Positions 1 through 8,357 of a stretch of 61,401 nucleotides of DNA are shown in pieces. The notes beneath the pieces were generated by a model, which saw only the letters and a program-made list of their open reading frames with translations, was not told the origin of the DNA and did not search any database. Made by a program: the position numbers and the translations under genes. This stretch comes from a virus. Numbering within the stretch: position 1 is the first letter of the stretch; each line of letters begins with the position of its first letter. Where the stretch lies: the IMG/VR virus record IMGVR_UViG_3300047463_000183, positions 1 to 61,401 of that record; one strand, given 5' to 3'.

Positions 1-79
1 TTCCTACCCCCCTTTATATATACCCCCCTCACCAGTTCACCGGATTTCAAAACATCGAGTATATTACTGCAACTTTCCC

Positions 80-125
80 AAAAAAATCCGTTTCACCGGA
101 TTCGAATCCGGTGACACACCGGATT
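80..125 (-). terminator. Tandem-hairpin terminator of the leftward early operon
   Basis: On the minus strand, directly after the primase stop codon, AATCCGGTG pairs with CACCGGATT (117-125 with 105-113) and CACCGGATTCGAATCCGGTG (94-113) is self-complementary. A final short stem AATCCG/CGGATT (97-102 with 85-90) runs into seven T residues (86-80). The arms are mutually exclusive, so alternative folds compete. The last stem plus U-tract has the form of a rho-independent terminator. Another CACCGGATTT copy lies near 38-48. Confidence 0.7.
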
Positions 126-2725
126 TACCCTTCCTCAGCCGTCTCGACCCCGTGCGCGGCCAGGAAGTCGCGATGGACCCATGCGTCGCGTGGCTTGGTC
201 CTGGTCTTGATGCCTTTGACGAAGAAGATTTCACCGGCTTCTGTCAGTGCCAAAAGTAAATCATCCAGTGTCTTTTTTGGTTGTCTACCAACTGACATCT
301 GTTTAATCTCTCTGTTCGTTTTACCGTTTTCTCTACCAGCATAAATCAATTTACTCAGACTCTTCATATTCTTCTCAAACACTGAATCCGTAATTTCTCT
401 ACTCGCTTTTGTCATCTGACTAATCGTCGCACGCGACAATTCAGTCGCCCATTTCATTGTCGTCGCATCGACAACGAGATTGCTTTCGTCGATCTCTCCA
501 TTGACTGGCCAGTCAGCGCAAGCACGTATGAGCGCGAACTTCATCGCGTTTTCAAACGCTCTCACATATAAGCTATCGGTCTGGTTCTTTCTGGCCTTGA
601 TTTTCTCATCATGCATTTCCCCCTCAAACGCTTCAGCGAGGTGGATTGCTTCCTGTGTCAGGTGGACGATCCTTGGCTGGATGACTGGTTCGCCGCCCTG
701 GCGTGCCAGAGGGTTTGGTATGGGTGAGACCTTACTCCATGCCCTGACCCACTCTGTCACCTTATCAGGGGTCTCCAGGCTTTCTGTTGGCCTGATACGT
801 GGGTCTCTGTCTCCCGCGTCAAACAAGACGATGCGTGACAGAAGTCCATTTTTAATATCCTTCGACGTCAACGCTTCTGTCAGAGAATCGGGTGTGGTTG
901 CCCCTAACAAACTAACACAAGGTTGATCTATCGTCTTCGTCTTTTCGTCATCCGCGTATGACTTACTTTGGAATATACTCGACGAAGACGAATACAATTT
1001 CAGCAAAGTCTCAATCACATTAGCAATATGAGACGCTGCATTTTTAGCATTGGCGGAACTCAGTAAGTATGAAATCTCATTCAACACCATCACTTGCCGG
1101 GGGCTTTTTATGACTCTGTTTATAATACCAGCGTCTGAAGCGACATTCTCAACACCAACGATCTCAGAATACAGACCAGAATCCTTTGCTATCTTTTTGA
1201 TAGCATTCATCGGATGCTCTTTTCCTGAGCCTGAATATGCAATCATGACGACGTAAATATTTGGTCTTGTGTGCCACCTTTGTAACTGCACTCTTTGACC
1301 AACAGCCGATGCCATCAATGATAGCACTGCGGCGAGGGTAAGTGTTGGTTGCGGCTTATGAGCTGTTTCCATGATCCAGCGGTGTATTTCACCCATTACG
1401 CCAGGAAGATTGGAATACAGATTCTCAGGAATGTTGCCGAAGTTCTCCTTTACAATATTATTTACTTTGGTCTCTTTTGATTTAATAATTGATGACGCAT
1501 CAATTCGTAAAATGTCTGGAGTCAAAAACTCAGGGTTGGTAAGATCTGGAATATTTAATTTTCCATCGCATAGCAACTTATGCAAATGAGACAAGCGATC
1601 ACGCCCGCTGCATCCATTATGAACACAGTGGATAACGAAGCCTGACGTTATCTGAGGCAAGTTGGCCTGAGATATTTGGGACGCATTGACGACATATGTC
1701 CCTGTTGTATCCAGTTGTCCTGTGACGTGATCATCAGCGTGCGGGCACACGATGTGCTGTTTGACGCCTGAGATCCGTTTACCCAGCGTTTGGGGTGCCT
1801 GGGTTTGCAGGGCCTTCAGAATCTCGAACCGTGGGCCGTATTCGGCTGCCCAGGACGTCAGGTCGATCCACTGGCCATTGGGTGCCTGATAGGTCAGGTG
1901 GTTGTTCTGGACCGGCACCAGCTTCGCGGGTTGCTGGGGTAGCTGCGGAAGGGGTGGCGGCACGTCTGGCAGGTCCCAGATCGGGCATGGGTCGCCGTCG
2001 ACGACGGCGTGCAGGAACTCAGCCCCTTGCTTGTGCCGTGGCAGGTAGAACAGCCGAGACGTATCAGAACAGGACTGGTCCATCGACAGGCCCAGGGCGT
2101 GCGTCAGGGCGCCAACGCGCTCCCGCCATAACGTATTGGCCAACCGCTGCGACTCATGCTCCTCCGCGATCCACGGACTGCTGAGCAGCAGGATGACGCG
2201 GAACTTGGGGCACGGCGCATGCTGGACGAGGTAGGAGCGGGTATTGTTGTCCCTGGTCTCGTCAGCAATGGTGGCGTCAGCAACGATGCGTGGCAGGTAG
2301 CCCTTCTTCGCCAGCAGATAGCCCGCGATGGTCCCGTTGTTCTCCGCCATCCACTTGTCAGCCGGATCAGCCGCGATCACCGTCTGGCTGGTCAGGTGAC
2401 TGTAGGTCGAGTGGATGATCGCCTTCCACCCTTTGGCCTCGACGGCGTTCTTGATCTCGTCGAACGAATGACCGCAGTCAGCGTCCAACACGGCGATGTC
2501 GATCCGCGCCGCTTGCTCCATGCGCCTGACGGTGCCGGTGAACGTCGCTGGCGTGAAGCATGTCCCGTCCTTGTTCCCCACCATGTGCTGCCTGAGCAGC
2601 CTTGCCAGCTCGTCGAACGTCAGAGTGCGGCGGTCTGTCCACCTGATCTCCGACTTCGAACGACCGAATGTGAGTGTGATTGTGTTGTCTGACGGAGGCT
2701 GCGCCTCAAAGATGAGTTTGACCAT
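125..2725 (-). CDS. Primase-helicase: AEP-like primase, zinc motif and DUF3987-type ATPase
   Basis: Large replication protein of 866 aa. The N-terminal third resembles an archaeo-eukaryotic primase/PrimPol: an acidic LDADCG motif near residue 82 (DxD), a later basic strand (KFRVILLL), and SRLFYLPR near 224. A zinc-binding-like segment follows (CPH near 327, CVHNGC near 372). The C-terminal half resembles DUF3987 helicase-like ATPases, with a Walker A variant AYSGSGKEHP near 496 and NGLLSRIVLFDAG near 625. Numbering is from the chosen start, an ATG preceded by GGGAGAAGG; an in-frame codon 15 nt upstream lacks this. It is the last gene of the early operon, behind the helicase. Probable role: priming and unwinding at the phage fork, since no DNA polymerase is seen. 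Domain calls are from motif memory. Confidence 0.8.
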   Translation of the reverse strand: MVKLIFEAQPPSDNTITLTFGRSKSEIRWTDRRTLTFDELARLLRQHMVGNKDGTCFTPATFTGTVRRMEQAARIDIAVLDADCGHSFDEIKNAVEAKGWKAIIHSTYSHLTSQTVIAADPADKWMAENNGTIAGYLLAKKGYLPRIVADATIADETRDNNTRSYLVQHAPCPKFRVILLLSSPWIAEEHESQRLANTLWRERVGALTHALGLSMDQSCSDTSRLFYLPRHKQGAEFLHAVVDGDPCPIWDLPDVPPPLPQLPQQPAKLVPVQNNHLTYQAPNGQWIDLTSWAAEYGPRFEILKALQTQAPQTLGKRISGVKQHIVCPHADDHVTGQLDTTGTYVVNASQISQANLPQITSGFVIHCVHNGCSGRDRLSHLHKLLCDGKLNIPDLTNPEFLTPDILRIDASSIIKSKETKVNNIVKENFGNIPENLYSNLPGVMGEIHRWIMETAHKPQPTLTLAAVLSLMASAVGQRVQLQRWHTRPNIYVVMIAYSGSGKEHPMNAIKKIAKDSGLYSEIVGVENVASDAGIINRVIKSPRQVMVLNEISYLLSSANAKNAASHIANVIETLLKLYSSSSSIFQSKSYADDEKTKTIDQPCVSLLGATTPDSLTEALTSKDIKNGLLSRIVLFDAGDRDPRIRPTESLETPDKVTEWVRAWSKVSPIPNPLARQGGEPVIQPRIVHLTQEAIHLAEAFEGEMHDEKIKARKNQTDSLYVRAFENAMKFALIRACADWPVNGEIDESNLVVDATTMKWATELSRATISQMTKASREITDSVFEKNMKSLSKLIYAGRENGKTNREIKQMSVGRQPKKTLDDLLLALTEAGEIFFVKGIKTRTKPRDAWVHRDFLAAHGVETAEEG

Positions 2726-2994
2726 TGCCTTCTCCCTCAAAACGGCGGTTGATTACCCCAAAGTGCGCTTCTCTTTTCCTCAAACGCCCTGACAACGGTC
2801 TCGATGAACGTCATCCACTGGTCTTCACTCATTTTAGCGAGATCAGTTATTCCAATGCTTTCAAGATACTTTCCCCCTTCGTCTGAAGCCGCATACATGG
2901 CTTCGACATCGTGCTCTTTTGGCGGTATCATTCTCGCTCCTGGCCATGTTTCAAAGATGAGTTTGACCAGTGGATGGTCAAAAACGGTAGTTGA
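2706..2994. repeat. Imperfect direct repeats flanking a 64-aa gene
   Basis: A 19-bp sequence, TCAAAGATGAGTTTGACCA (plus strand), occurs exactly at 2706-2724 and 2951-2969. Similarity resumes after a short variable stretch, both copies ending in CAAAACGGYRGTTGA-like sequence (to 2752 and 2994). The 2706 copy contains the primase start codon (ATGGTCAAACTC in sense). The 2951 copy reads CTGGTCAAACTC and has no ribosome-binding site. The period is 245 bp and the small gene 2737-2931 lies between them. Confidence 0.85.
2737..2931 (-). CDS. Small acidic hypothetical protein (64 aa)
   Basis: Unrecognised acidic protein beginning MIPPKEHDVEAM and ending in NQPPF, predicted largely helical. The frame is open further upstream from a TTG at 2997. 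The ATG at 2931 is preferred because GGAG lies 5 nt before it, whereas the upstream part encodes a decayed copy of the primase N-terminus (LVKLIFE). It sits between helicase and primase and is bracketed by direct repeats, which suggests late insertion. Function unknown. Confidence 0.65.
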   Translation of the reverse strand: MIPPKEHDVEAMYAASDEGGKYLESIGITDLAKMSEDQWMTFIETVVRAFEEKRSALWGNQPPF

Positions 2995-4567
2995 CAACTT
3001 CGAAGAACTTTCCCGATTTCCGGACCAGAATTTCCCTCGGTTTATCGAGTATGTATGCCCGGCCCAAAGCCTCAGTAATCATTGTTGGTGCCGGTGCTTT
3101 CGTTCTCCGCATCCACCACTTCACAGCCTTCTCCCGAGGGTAGCCTGGATGCTGGAAGCAGATCCATTCATTATGTCGAAGGAGACCGCATTGATAGTTG
3201 ACCCGAAGGCTTGGTGGCTTGCCGTTCTTCCCGGCGTGATAGGCATACGATACATTTGTCACCTTCACCCACTCAGGTTGTATCTGCGTCGACAGGATCG
3301 CGTCAGTAGCCGCTTTCTCTTCGATCTTCACCGCGCGAGGGAACTCATATCCGCAGTCAGGGCATTCACGCACCGACGCCGGGACGATGCTGTCGCATTC
3401 CGGGCATTCCTTCGTCGGCGCGACACCACCTTCCGTCTTGTGCTTCCTGCTGCCCTTGATCAGATCAAGCGGGCCATGCAGTTTTACGTTGTTGGCGAAG
3501 TCAAGCACGAGGCAATCGGTTTTGTTGGGTGCTTTTCTTGTGCCGCGCCCGAGCATCTGAACATACAGGCCGGTGCTTTTGGTTGGCCGCAGCAGCGCGA
3601 TCAGATCGGTGCCAGGGGCATCGAAGCCCGTCGTCAGGACGTTGGCGTTGGTCAGCGCCCGCAGCTTACCAGACTTGAAGTCTTCGAGAATCCGCGCCCG
3701 CTCAGCCGATGGCGTTGAGCCGACAACGGTCTCAGCCGTCGCGCCGTGGGCACGCAAGGCGTCACGGATGTGATGAGCATGATCGACCCCTGAACAGAAG
3801 ACCAGCCATGACCGCCTGTCCTTGCCCCATTCGATGATTTCTTCGACCGCAGCCTGATTGATCGGGTCCAGGTCGACTGCCTTCTCCAACTGGCCAGGAA
3901 TGAACTCACCGCCCCGCGTGCCGACGTTCGACACGTCCAGTTGCGTCTTCGTGCGCTTGGGAACGACAGGCGCGAGATACCCCTGATTGATCATGTCCAA
4001 AATCGACGCTTCATATGAAATGTCGTTGAACAAGGAGTTTTCGCTGTCGTAAAGCAACCCGCTATCAAGCCGGAATGGCGTGGCGGTGAAGCCGATCACC
4101 TTGAGACGCGGATTGATTTCACGCAACTCGTTGAGGAAGTTGCGATACATGCTGTTGTTGTTGTCAGAAAGAAGATGCGCTTCGTCGATGATCACGAAGT
4201 CGCACCGCTGAACTTTGTAGGCATGCTTATGAATGGACTGAATGCCAGCGAACAGAATCTTGGCATCAATGTCACGCTGGTTCAGGCCCGCGCTGTAGAT
4301 GCCAGCGGGCGCTTCTGGCCAGATGTTCATCAGCGCCGCGTAATCCTGCTGGATCAACTCTTTGACATGCGTCAGAACGAGAACGCGGGTCTCGGGCCAT
4401 TCTTCGATGGCACGTTTCAGAAACGCCGATAGCGTCAGGCTTTTGCCAGTGCCCGTCGGCAGAACGATGAGCGGATTGCCATCGTTCCGACTAAAATAAT
4501 CATACAGAGATTGCACTGCTTCCTCTTGATAAGGACGCAGTTGCATGGTTATAGTGGTCGCGGTCAC
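2978..4567 (-). CDS. SF2 DEAH-box helicase with C-terminal zinc ribbon
   Basis: ATP-dependent helicase of the type III restriction/UvsW-like SF2 group, about 529 aa. Motifs in order: LRPYQ (Q-motif-like, near 10), PTGTGKS (Walker A, near 37), DEAH (near 128), GFTATPF (motif III, near 159), TTGFDAPGTD (motif V, near 312) and QMLGRGTR (motif VI, near 337). A four-cysteine zinc ribbon follows (CPEC near 388, CPDC near 402). GGAG lies 6 nt before the GTG at 4567. An ATG at 4573 sits directly on that GGAG, so GTG is preferred. It stands between the nuclease and primase genes. Likely roles are fork remodelling, origin opening or recombination-dependent replication. Confidence 0.9.
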   Translation of the reverse strand: MTATTITMQLRPYQEEAVQSLYDYFSRNDGNPLIVLPTGTGKSLTLSAFLKRAIEEWPETRVLVLTHVKELIQQDYAALMNIWPEAPAGIYSAGLNQRDIDAKILFAGIQSIHKHAYKVQRCDFVIIDEAHLLSDNNNSMYRNFLNELREINPRLKVIGFTATPFRLDSGLLYDSENSLFNDISYEASILDMINQGYLAPVVPKRTKTQLDVSNVGTRGGEFIPGQLEKAVDLDPINQAAVEEIIEWGKDRRSWLVFCSGVDHAHHIRDALRAHGATAETVVGSTPSAERARILEDFKSGKLRALTNANVLTTGFDAPGTDLIALLRPTKSTGLYVQMLGRGTRKAPNKTDCLVLDFANNVKLHGPLDLIKGSRKHKTEGGVAPTKECPECDSIVPASVRECPDCGYEFPRAVKIEEKAATDAILSTQIQPEWVKVTNVSYAYHAGKNGKPPSLRVNYQCGLLRHNEWICFQHPGYPREKAVKWWMRRTKAPAPTMITEALGRAYILDKPREILVRKSGKFFEVVNYRF

Positions 4568-4592
4568 TTTCATCTCCAGTGGTGCCAGCCAG

Positions 4593-4640
4593 ATGTGAAC
4601 CGGCGGTGTATCTTCCTGCCAGAAGGCCGCCGGTTCACAT
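4593..4640 (-). other. Long hairpin between nuclease and helicase genes
   Basis: ATGTGAACCGGCGG (4593-4606) and CCGCCGGTTCACAT (4627-4640) are perfect 14-bp inverted repeats. The 20-nt loop contains a further CTTC/GAAG pairing. The element lies 6 nt after the nuclease stop and 25 nt before the helicase start on the transcribed strand. There is no following U-tract, so an RNA processing site, stability element or translation control is more likely than a terminator. Confidence 0.7.
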
Positions 4641-4646
4641 TACTTA

Positions 4647-5399
4647 TCACCCATCTTTTTCGCTGTCAATCCCGTGGCATACTTTTTGGTATGAGCACCA
4701 TTTGCATTCGAAAAAGTTCGGATCATTCCGCAATTTTGCGAGTGGTGCCTTGGCGTTCAGGATACGACGAGCTTTATCTTTTATTTTTTCGAAAGCCTCT
4801 TTATTAAACTCAGTTCTAACTGAATCCCAATCTCGTCCACCGGGCGTGCATACGGTCAGATAATGCCGGTGCAGATCGTAATATCCCATGTAGCATTGCG
4901 CCTGGGCGTAATACACCGGGTCCCACTCGATCAGCGTGTTTTTTTCGCCCCGCATCGTCTTGAGGGTCTGGAGGGACTTGAATTTCTTCTCGTTGACGCA
5001 CTTGCCTTCCCAGACGTGCGGCGTCTGGGGGGCCTGATGCAGTCCAAGGATCACACCGTCCAGGTGCCCCTTGAACTTATCATCGAAGTCGGTGCATGCG
5101 AATTGCTGGCCGGTATCGGGATCGACGGTCCAGAGCTGGACGTCAGGAGCCATGCGTAATCGCATGGCCATCAGATCTTCTGACCGGTGCCCGTCTTCGA
5201 ACCGCTTGAGCGTCAGCGCATCGAAGTCAGGCGGTAAGGGTTGATGATAGTCATACCAGAGCTGGCGCTCACATGATCTGCCGATGGCTGACATGCCAAG
5301 GTATGTGCGGCGAGGCTGGAGACGCGCACGCGCCTCCAGTTCTCTGTCCGCCGCCGCGAGTGTTGGGTCCGTGAAGAACTCTTCAGGTAGATTGACCAT
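4647..5399 (-). CDS. Cas4/RecB-like PD-(D/E)XK nuclease with Fe-S cysteines
   Basis: Predicted exonuclease, 250 aa. It has an early cysteine (GRSCERQLWYDYHQ, near residue 42), a nuclease core with GHLDGVI and WEGKCVNEKKF (the D...ExK pattern), and a terminal CKWCSYQKVC cluster. One early plus three late cysteines is the arrangement that holds a 4Fe-4S cluster in Cas4/AddB nucleases. The ATG at 5399 has AGGA 6-7 nt upstream and overlaps the preceding gene by 17 nt. With the Sak4-like ATPase and the DUF669 protein it forms a plausible recombination set, probably resecting DNA ends. It is unrelated to any CRISPR system here. Confidence 0.8.
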   Translation of the reverse strand: MVNLPEEFFTDPTLAAADRELEARARLQPRRTYLGMSAIGRSCERQLWYDYHQPLPPDFDALTLKRFEDGHRSEDLMAMRLRMAPDVQLWTVDPDTGQQFACTDFDDKFKGHLDGVILGLHQAPQTPHVWEGKCVNEKKFKSLQTLKTMRGEKNTLIEWDPVYYAQAQCYMGYYDLHRHYLTVCTPGGRDWDSVRTEFNKEAFEKIKDKARRILNAKAPLAKLRNDPNFFECKWCSYQKVCHGIDSEKDG

Positions 5400-5931
5400 C
5401 AATATCCTGTATTCTTGCGATGAGGTCCGGGAAGGCATTCACCTTTGATTGTTCTTCTGCCTCTTTCTTCAACATGAAGATTTTTCTATCTTCTTCTTTT
5501 GTTAAATTGTATTTGGAAAAGTCCGCAAATACATTTAATTTGTATATTTTTCTGCTATTGGTAGAAGCTGTAATCAAAGCTCCATTAACTTTTTCGCTTT
5601 CGGTTATCATGATGCGAGATATTCTGTTTCTAAAATAGTGAATGTTTTCTATTGTTCCATTAGAAACAAGAATATCCGCAACAGAACCTACATTCATCGC
5701 TACATCAGGAGATGCTAAAAAAAGACGAATTATTTCCGTGGGATCGAAAAACATTTTAGTTTTATTATTGTTTTTATTCTCTTCTTTTTTTGAGCTGTAT
5801 TGTGTTTCAGCATCTTTGAAGTCTTCAAAGATGTGAATGACGATACCTTTGCTGATAACTACCGCGCTGCCAGCTCGAAGGTAATGATCGGACTCCACTT
5901 TCCAGATTCCGACTTCAGTATTTTTGGCCAT
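5383..5931 (-). CDS. Hypothetical protein, AT-rich gene (182 aa)
   Basis: Not recognised. The N-terminus (KVESDHYLRAGSAVVISKG) looks like a small beta structure. A lysine/asparagine-rich linker (KKEENKNNNK) follows, then a helical part ending in KKEAEEQSKV. The segment DVAMNVGSVADILVSNG with NRISRIMI is faintly reminiscent of a winged helix. Its base composition is clearly more AT-rich than both neighbours, suggesting separate ancestry. It follows a hairpin terminator at 5954-5975 and overlaps the nuclease start. Confidence 0.7.
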   Translation of the reverse strand: MAKNTEVGIWKVESDHYLRAGSAVVISKGIVIHIFEDFKDAETQYSSKKEENKNNNKTKMFFDPTEIIRLFLASPDVAMNVGSVADILVSNGTIENIHYFRNRISRIMITESEKVNGALITASTNSRKIYKLNVFADFSKYNLTKEEDRKIFMLKKEAEEQSKVNAFPDLIARIQDIDGQST

Positions 5932-5953
5932 TTGTTTTTCCTCTCAATAAGTT

Positions 5954-5975
5954 AAAAGGGGCTTTCGCCCCTTTT
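5954..5975 (-). terminator. Intra-operon hairpin terminator or attenuator
   Basis: AAAAGGGGC and GCCCCTTTT form a perfect 9-bp stem. On the transcribed strand the loop is GAAA and the stem closes in TTTT followed by AACTTATT. It lies 9 nt beyond the stop of the DUF669 gene. The short U-tract suggests partial termination between the recombination genes and the nuclease-helicase-primase group. Confidence 0.65.
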
Positions 5976-5983
5976 AATATTTC

Positions 5984-6475
5984 TCAACGCCGCCACGGCG
6001 GGGACTTCGCCCCGCCGACGCCAGCAGCGGCAGCCGCCGCCGGACGCTGCCCGCCCGCCCCGTTGGCCTTGCTGTAGCCACGAATCTCGTTCTGGGCATC
6101 GCGCATCGTGCCTGTCTTATCAGGGCCAGCCGGACGGACGCGCACGTTGACCGTGAACGGCTTGTAGTGAAGCTGCTCGCTGTCATGGACCGACATGACT
6201 TCGACGGCATGACAGATCGCCGAAAGCGTCTGATTGGCAATACGGACAGCTTCGCTATTACCATTCACCAGATTGAGGCGATCCCAGAGCTTACGCCCTT
6301 TGTATTCACCTTCCAGGATGTCGATTTCCAGCCATAGATACTGGCCATTACCGTCTTTCGTGCCGCGCATTTCGCTGTTGACGATCTGAGCGGTGTATTT
6401 ACCTGCCGCGATGACTTCCATCGAGGAAGCTGGTTCAACATCGTTTGCATTGAAGGTTTGACCAAGGTTAGCCAT
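5984..6475 (-). CDS. DUF669-like single-stranded-DNA-binding-type protein
   Basis: 163-aa protein starting MANLGQTFNANDVEP, with the DUF669 pattern: GKYTAQIVNSEMRGTKDGNG, then YLWLEIDILEGEYKGRKLWDRLNL, and a charged/alanine-rich tail (RPAAAAAAGVGG, KSPPWRR). DUF669 proteins usually sit beside phage recombination ATPases and are thought to be SSB-like. The start codon lies inside the last codons of the ATPase gene (8-nt overlap), implying coupled translation. The flexible tail resembles the partner-binding tails of SSBs, although it ends in PPWRR rather than the acidic tip of bacterial SSB. Confidence 0.8.
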   Translation of the reverse strand: MANLGQTFNANDVEPASSMEVIAAGKYTAQIVNSEMRGTKDGNGQYLWLEIDILEGEYKGRKLWDRLNLVNGNSEAVRIANQTLSAICHAVEVMSVHDSEQLHYKPFTVNVRVRPAGPDKTGTMRDAQNEIRGYSKANGAGGQRPAAAAAAGVGGAKSPPWRR

Positions 6476-7232
6476 TTGTGTTTGCCTCTGGGTTATAGAA
6501 CGGAACGAGTTCAGCGAAGGATTGCCAGTCGAGCGGAATGCTGTCTGGTAGGTTGTAACGGTTCTTGGCGAGAAATGCCGGTCTCTCCTGTGTATAAAGA
6601 ATGCGGTCACCACCGCCGACGGCGCGGGTGACTTTCTTGTTGAACCCAACGTCACTCTTCACCGTGCTGATGCGATAGTTCGCGAACAGAACGGCGTCGA
6701 CATGCTCCTGGATCAACGATGACGTCTTGGCGTGCAGCTTTGGCTGGTAGCGGTCGTAGGGTTCGTTTTCGGGGCTGTCGAAACGCCGGATCTCGGAATG
6801 AGCGAGCATGATGATGGTCATGTTCTTCTCGTCCCGCAGGGCGTTCAGACCCTCCAGGAACATGCGCCACGTGTCGAGTGCGGCGTTGTATCCCTTACCG
6901 TAGCCGGGCGCTTCAATGTCCTTCCAGCCATTCTCGTCGGCCACGTGCGCCCATAGCATAGGTTCCAGCCAGTCCAGGCTGTCGATGACCAGCGTCTGGA
7001 AATCATGGTCATCGGCGACCAATGAGCTGATACCTTCCAGGAAGGAACTGAAGTTGTTCAGAACGCCGAATGTGGAAGCGTCCATTGTTCCCAGACCATC
7101 TTCAGACTGCATGAAGACCGGATTAGGGGCCATGGCGGCGAACGTGGTCTTACCAATGCCATGCACGCCATAGATGAGCAGACGCGACGGCTTGGGCTGC
7201 GATCCCCGCCTTACATTATTGACAGAGATCAT
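6468..7232 (-). CDS. Sak4-like RecA-fold ATPase (AAA_24)
   Basis: 254-aa nucleotide-binding protein with Walker A GVHGIGKTTFA near residue 22, a Walker B-type strand TLVIDSLDWLE near 81, and MTIIMLAHSE near 138 (sensor-like). The sequence fits phage AAA_24/Sak4 proteins, RecA-like ATPases that promote single-strand annealing with a phage SSB. The adjacent DUF669 gene is the expected partner. AAA_24 proteins are diverse, so a RecA-type recombinase role is inferred from context. Confidence 0.85.
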   Translation of the reverse strand: MISVNNVRRGSQPKPSRLLIYGVHGIGKTTFAAMAPNPVFMQSEDGLGTMDASTFGVLNNFSSFLEGISSLVADDHDFQTLVIDSLDWLEPMLWAHVADENGWKDIEAPGYGKGYNAALDTWRMFLEGLNALRDEKNMTIIMLAHSEIRRFDSPENEPYDRYQPKLHAKTSSLIQEHVDAVLFANYRISTVKSDVGFNKKVTRAVGGGDRILYTQERPAFLAKNRYNLPDSIPLDWQSFAELVPFYNPEANTNG

Positions 7233-7233
7233 A

Positions 7234-7707
7234 TCAGCCTTCCTTCAGGATGATTTTGTAGGTCGGCTTCCCGGCACCCACCGTTCGATAGGCATCAAAC
7301 ATCTTTTTCAAAGATGACGGCCAACCTTTGTAGGCGTTCTCTGATACATCGCGTTTCAGCTTGATGTATTCAGCGACAGGCTCTCCCATATCAGCGAGGG
7401 TCTTTTCGACCTGCGCCAGACCAGATTGATCCCAATCAATCTTTTTAGGAAGATCCGCGACGATGGTGCATTCACCATCCTGGAAACGAACGGTTCCAGT
7501 GTCGGTGTTTTTGGCTTTGCGAGTTTCCGCTGCCTTTTCAGCGTATCTCAGATTGAGTGCGGAATGGATGAGATCGTCTGCGCTCTTGGCTTGAGCCTTG
7601 AGTGCGGCGACCTCTTCAAGCAGAAAAGCAATCAGTTCGGGGTCGAGCTTGGAAAGCTCTTCAACGGACATCTCGCTGATCTGCGCCAGAGTGACGCGGT
7701 TCGACAT
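7234..7707 (-). CDS. Conserved phage hypothetical upstream of Sak4-like ATPase
   Basis: 157 aa. The N-terminal 50 residues are helical and acidic (SVEELSKLDPELIAFLLEEV). A compact domain follows (TGTVRFQDGECTIVADLPKKI) ending in KPTYKIILKEG. The stop is 1 nt from the ATPase start, so the genes are co-transcribed and probably coupled. Proteins of this kind often accompany AAA_24/DUF669 pairs in phages of Proteobacteria, from memory. Role unknown, probably in recombination. Confidence 0.7.
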   Translation of the reverse strand: MSNRVTLAQISEMSVEELSKLDPELIAFLLEEVAALKAQAKSADDLIHSALNLRYAEKAAETRKAKNTDTGTVRFQDGECTIVADLPKKIDWDQSGLAQVEKTLADMGEPVAEYIKLKRDVSENAYKGWPSSLKKMFDAYRTVGAGKPTYKIILKEG

Positions 7708-7837
7708 TTTTTTCCTCTCTGTGGTGATCTATGACCCGACGCACGGCATCAGCGAAACTGATCCCAAGACGACTGGCTTCTTGACGTAGCCAATCTGCCT
7801 GGGGATCGGTGAACACGATGCTGCGCTTCAAGGTCAT
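7661..7837 (-). CDS. Small ribbon-helix-helix-like DNA-binding protein
   Basis: 58 aa beginning MTLKRSIVFTDPQADWLRQE, then ASRLGISFADAVRRVIDHH. One strand followed by two helices with alternating hydrophobics is the ribbon-helix-helix pattern of Arc/CopG-type repressors. A GTG five codons upstream is an alternative start. It overlaps the next gene by 47 nt in another frame. It may be an operon regulator. Confidence 0.6.
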   Translation of the reverse strand: MTLKRSIVFTDPQADWLRQEASRLGISFADAVRRVIDHHREEKNVEPRHSGADQRDVR

Positions 7838-7867
7838 GAACCCACTATGCACTTTTTAAGAACCCCG

Positions 7868-8182
7868 TCAACTGGCTTTCTTAAATCTGACCTCCTGTAA
7901 TCGAAGATTTTTTTCTTTTCCTCTGATAGCGAAACGCAAAGATGCGCGCCTCACCTTTTCATCATGAGATTTTTGGCAGAACTCAATCTCAAGCTGGCGG
8001 GCTTTCCGATTAACTTCCAGGGCGGTTATCCTTGGGTATGATCGAAAAGACTCGTTCAGAATCTTGAAGCAAGCCGATCCTTCGTTCGGAAACAGATCGG
8101 TGAGCATTTCGATCCTTTCCGGAGGCCACTTATGATCGTCACTCACCCATACGCTTTCTTTTTTCGATTTCTCTTTGGACAT
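7868..8182 (-). CDS. Small basic protein with SANT/Myb-like helix-turn-helix
   Basis: 104 aa, lysine/arginine-rich at both ends. The segment HKWPPERIEMLTDLFPNEG followed by YPRITALEVNRKARQLEIEF resembles the tri-helical Myb/SANT or GcrA-type fold: tryptophan, helix, then a recognition-like helix. A DNA-binding role is inferred. It overlaps the DUF3310 gene by 44 nt. Confidence 0.6.
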   Translation of the reverse strand: MSKEKSKKESVWVSDDHKWPPERIEMLTDLFPNEGSACFKILNESFRSYPRITALEVNRKARQLEIEFCQKSHDEKVRRASLRFAIRGKEKNLRLQEVRFKKAS

Positions 8183-8357
8183 ACCAGACAGCCTTCTCCA
8201 GATCTTCGATTGCGTTATTTTTGAAGTCTGCTCGCCAAATGTATTTTATGGCGTTGCCAAGCGTGAAGCTCATGTGTTCTGTTATTTCTATGCATTCGAT
8301 CCCACTTGGATGAGAGCGATAATGCATTGGAGCATTAACTGGATCGTGATCGCTCAC
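8139..8357 (-). CDS. DUF3310-like small protein
   Basis: 72 aa with the DUF3310 signature: DPVNAPMHYRSHPSGIECIEI, FTLGNAIKYIWRADFKN and AIEDLEKAVWYVQREIE. DUF3310 proteins are common in phages, sometimes joined to nucleotide-metabolism domains; their activity is unsettled. The start is read as GTG at 8357 because GGAGGA lies 5 nt upstream and the codon overlaps the previous stop (GTGA). The frame extends eight codons further without a better signal. Confidence 0.8.
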   Translation of the reverse strand: MSDHDPVNAPMHYRSHPSGIECIEITEHMSFTLGNAIKYIWRADFKNNAIEDLEKAVWYVQREIEKRKRMGE

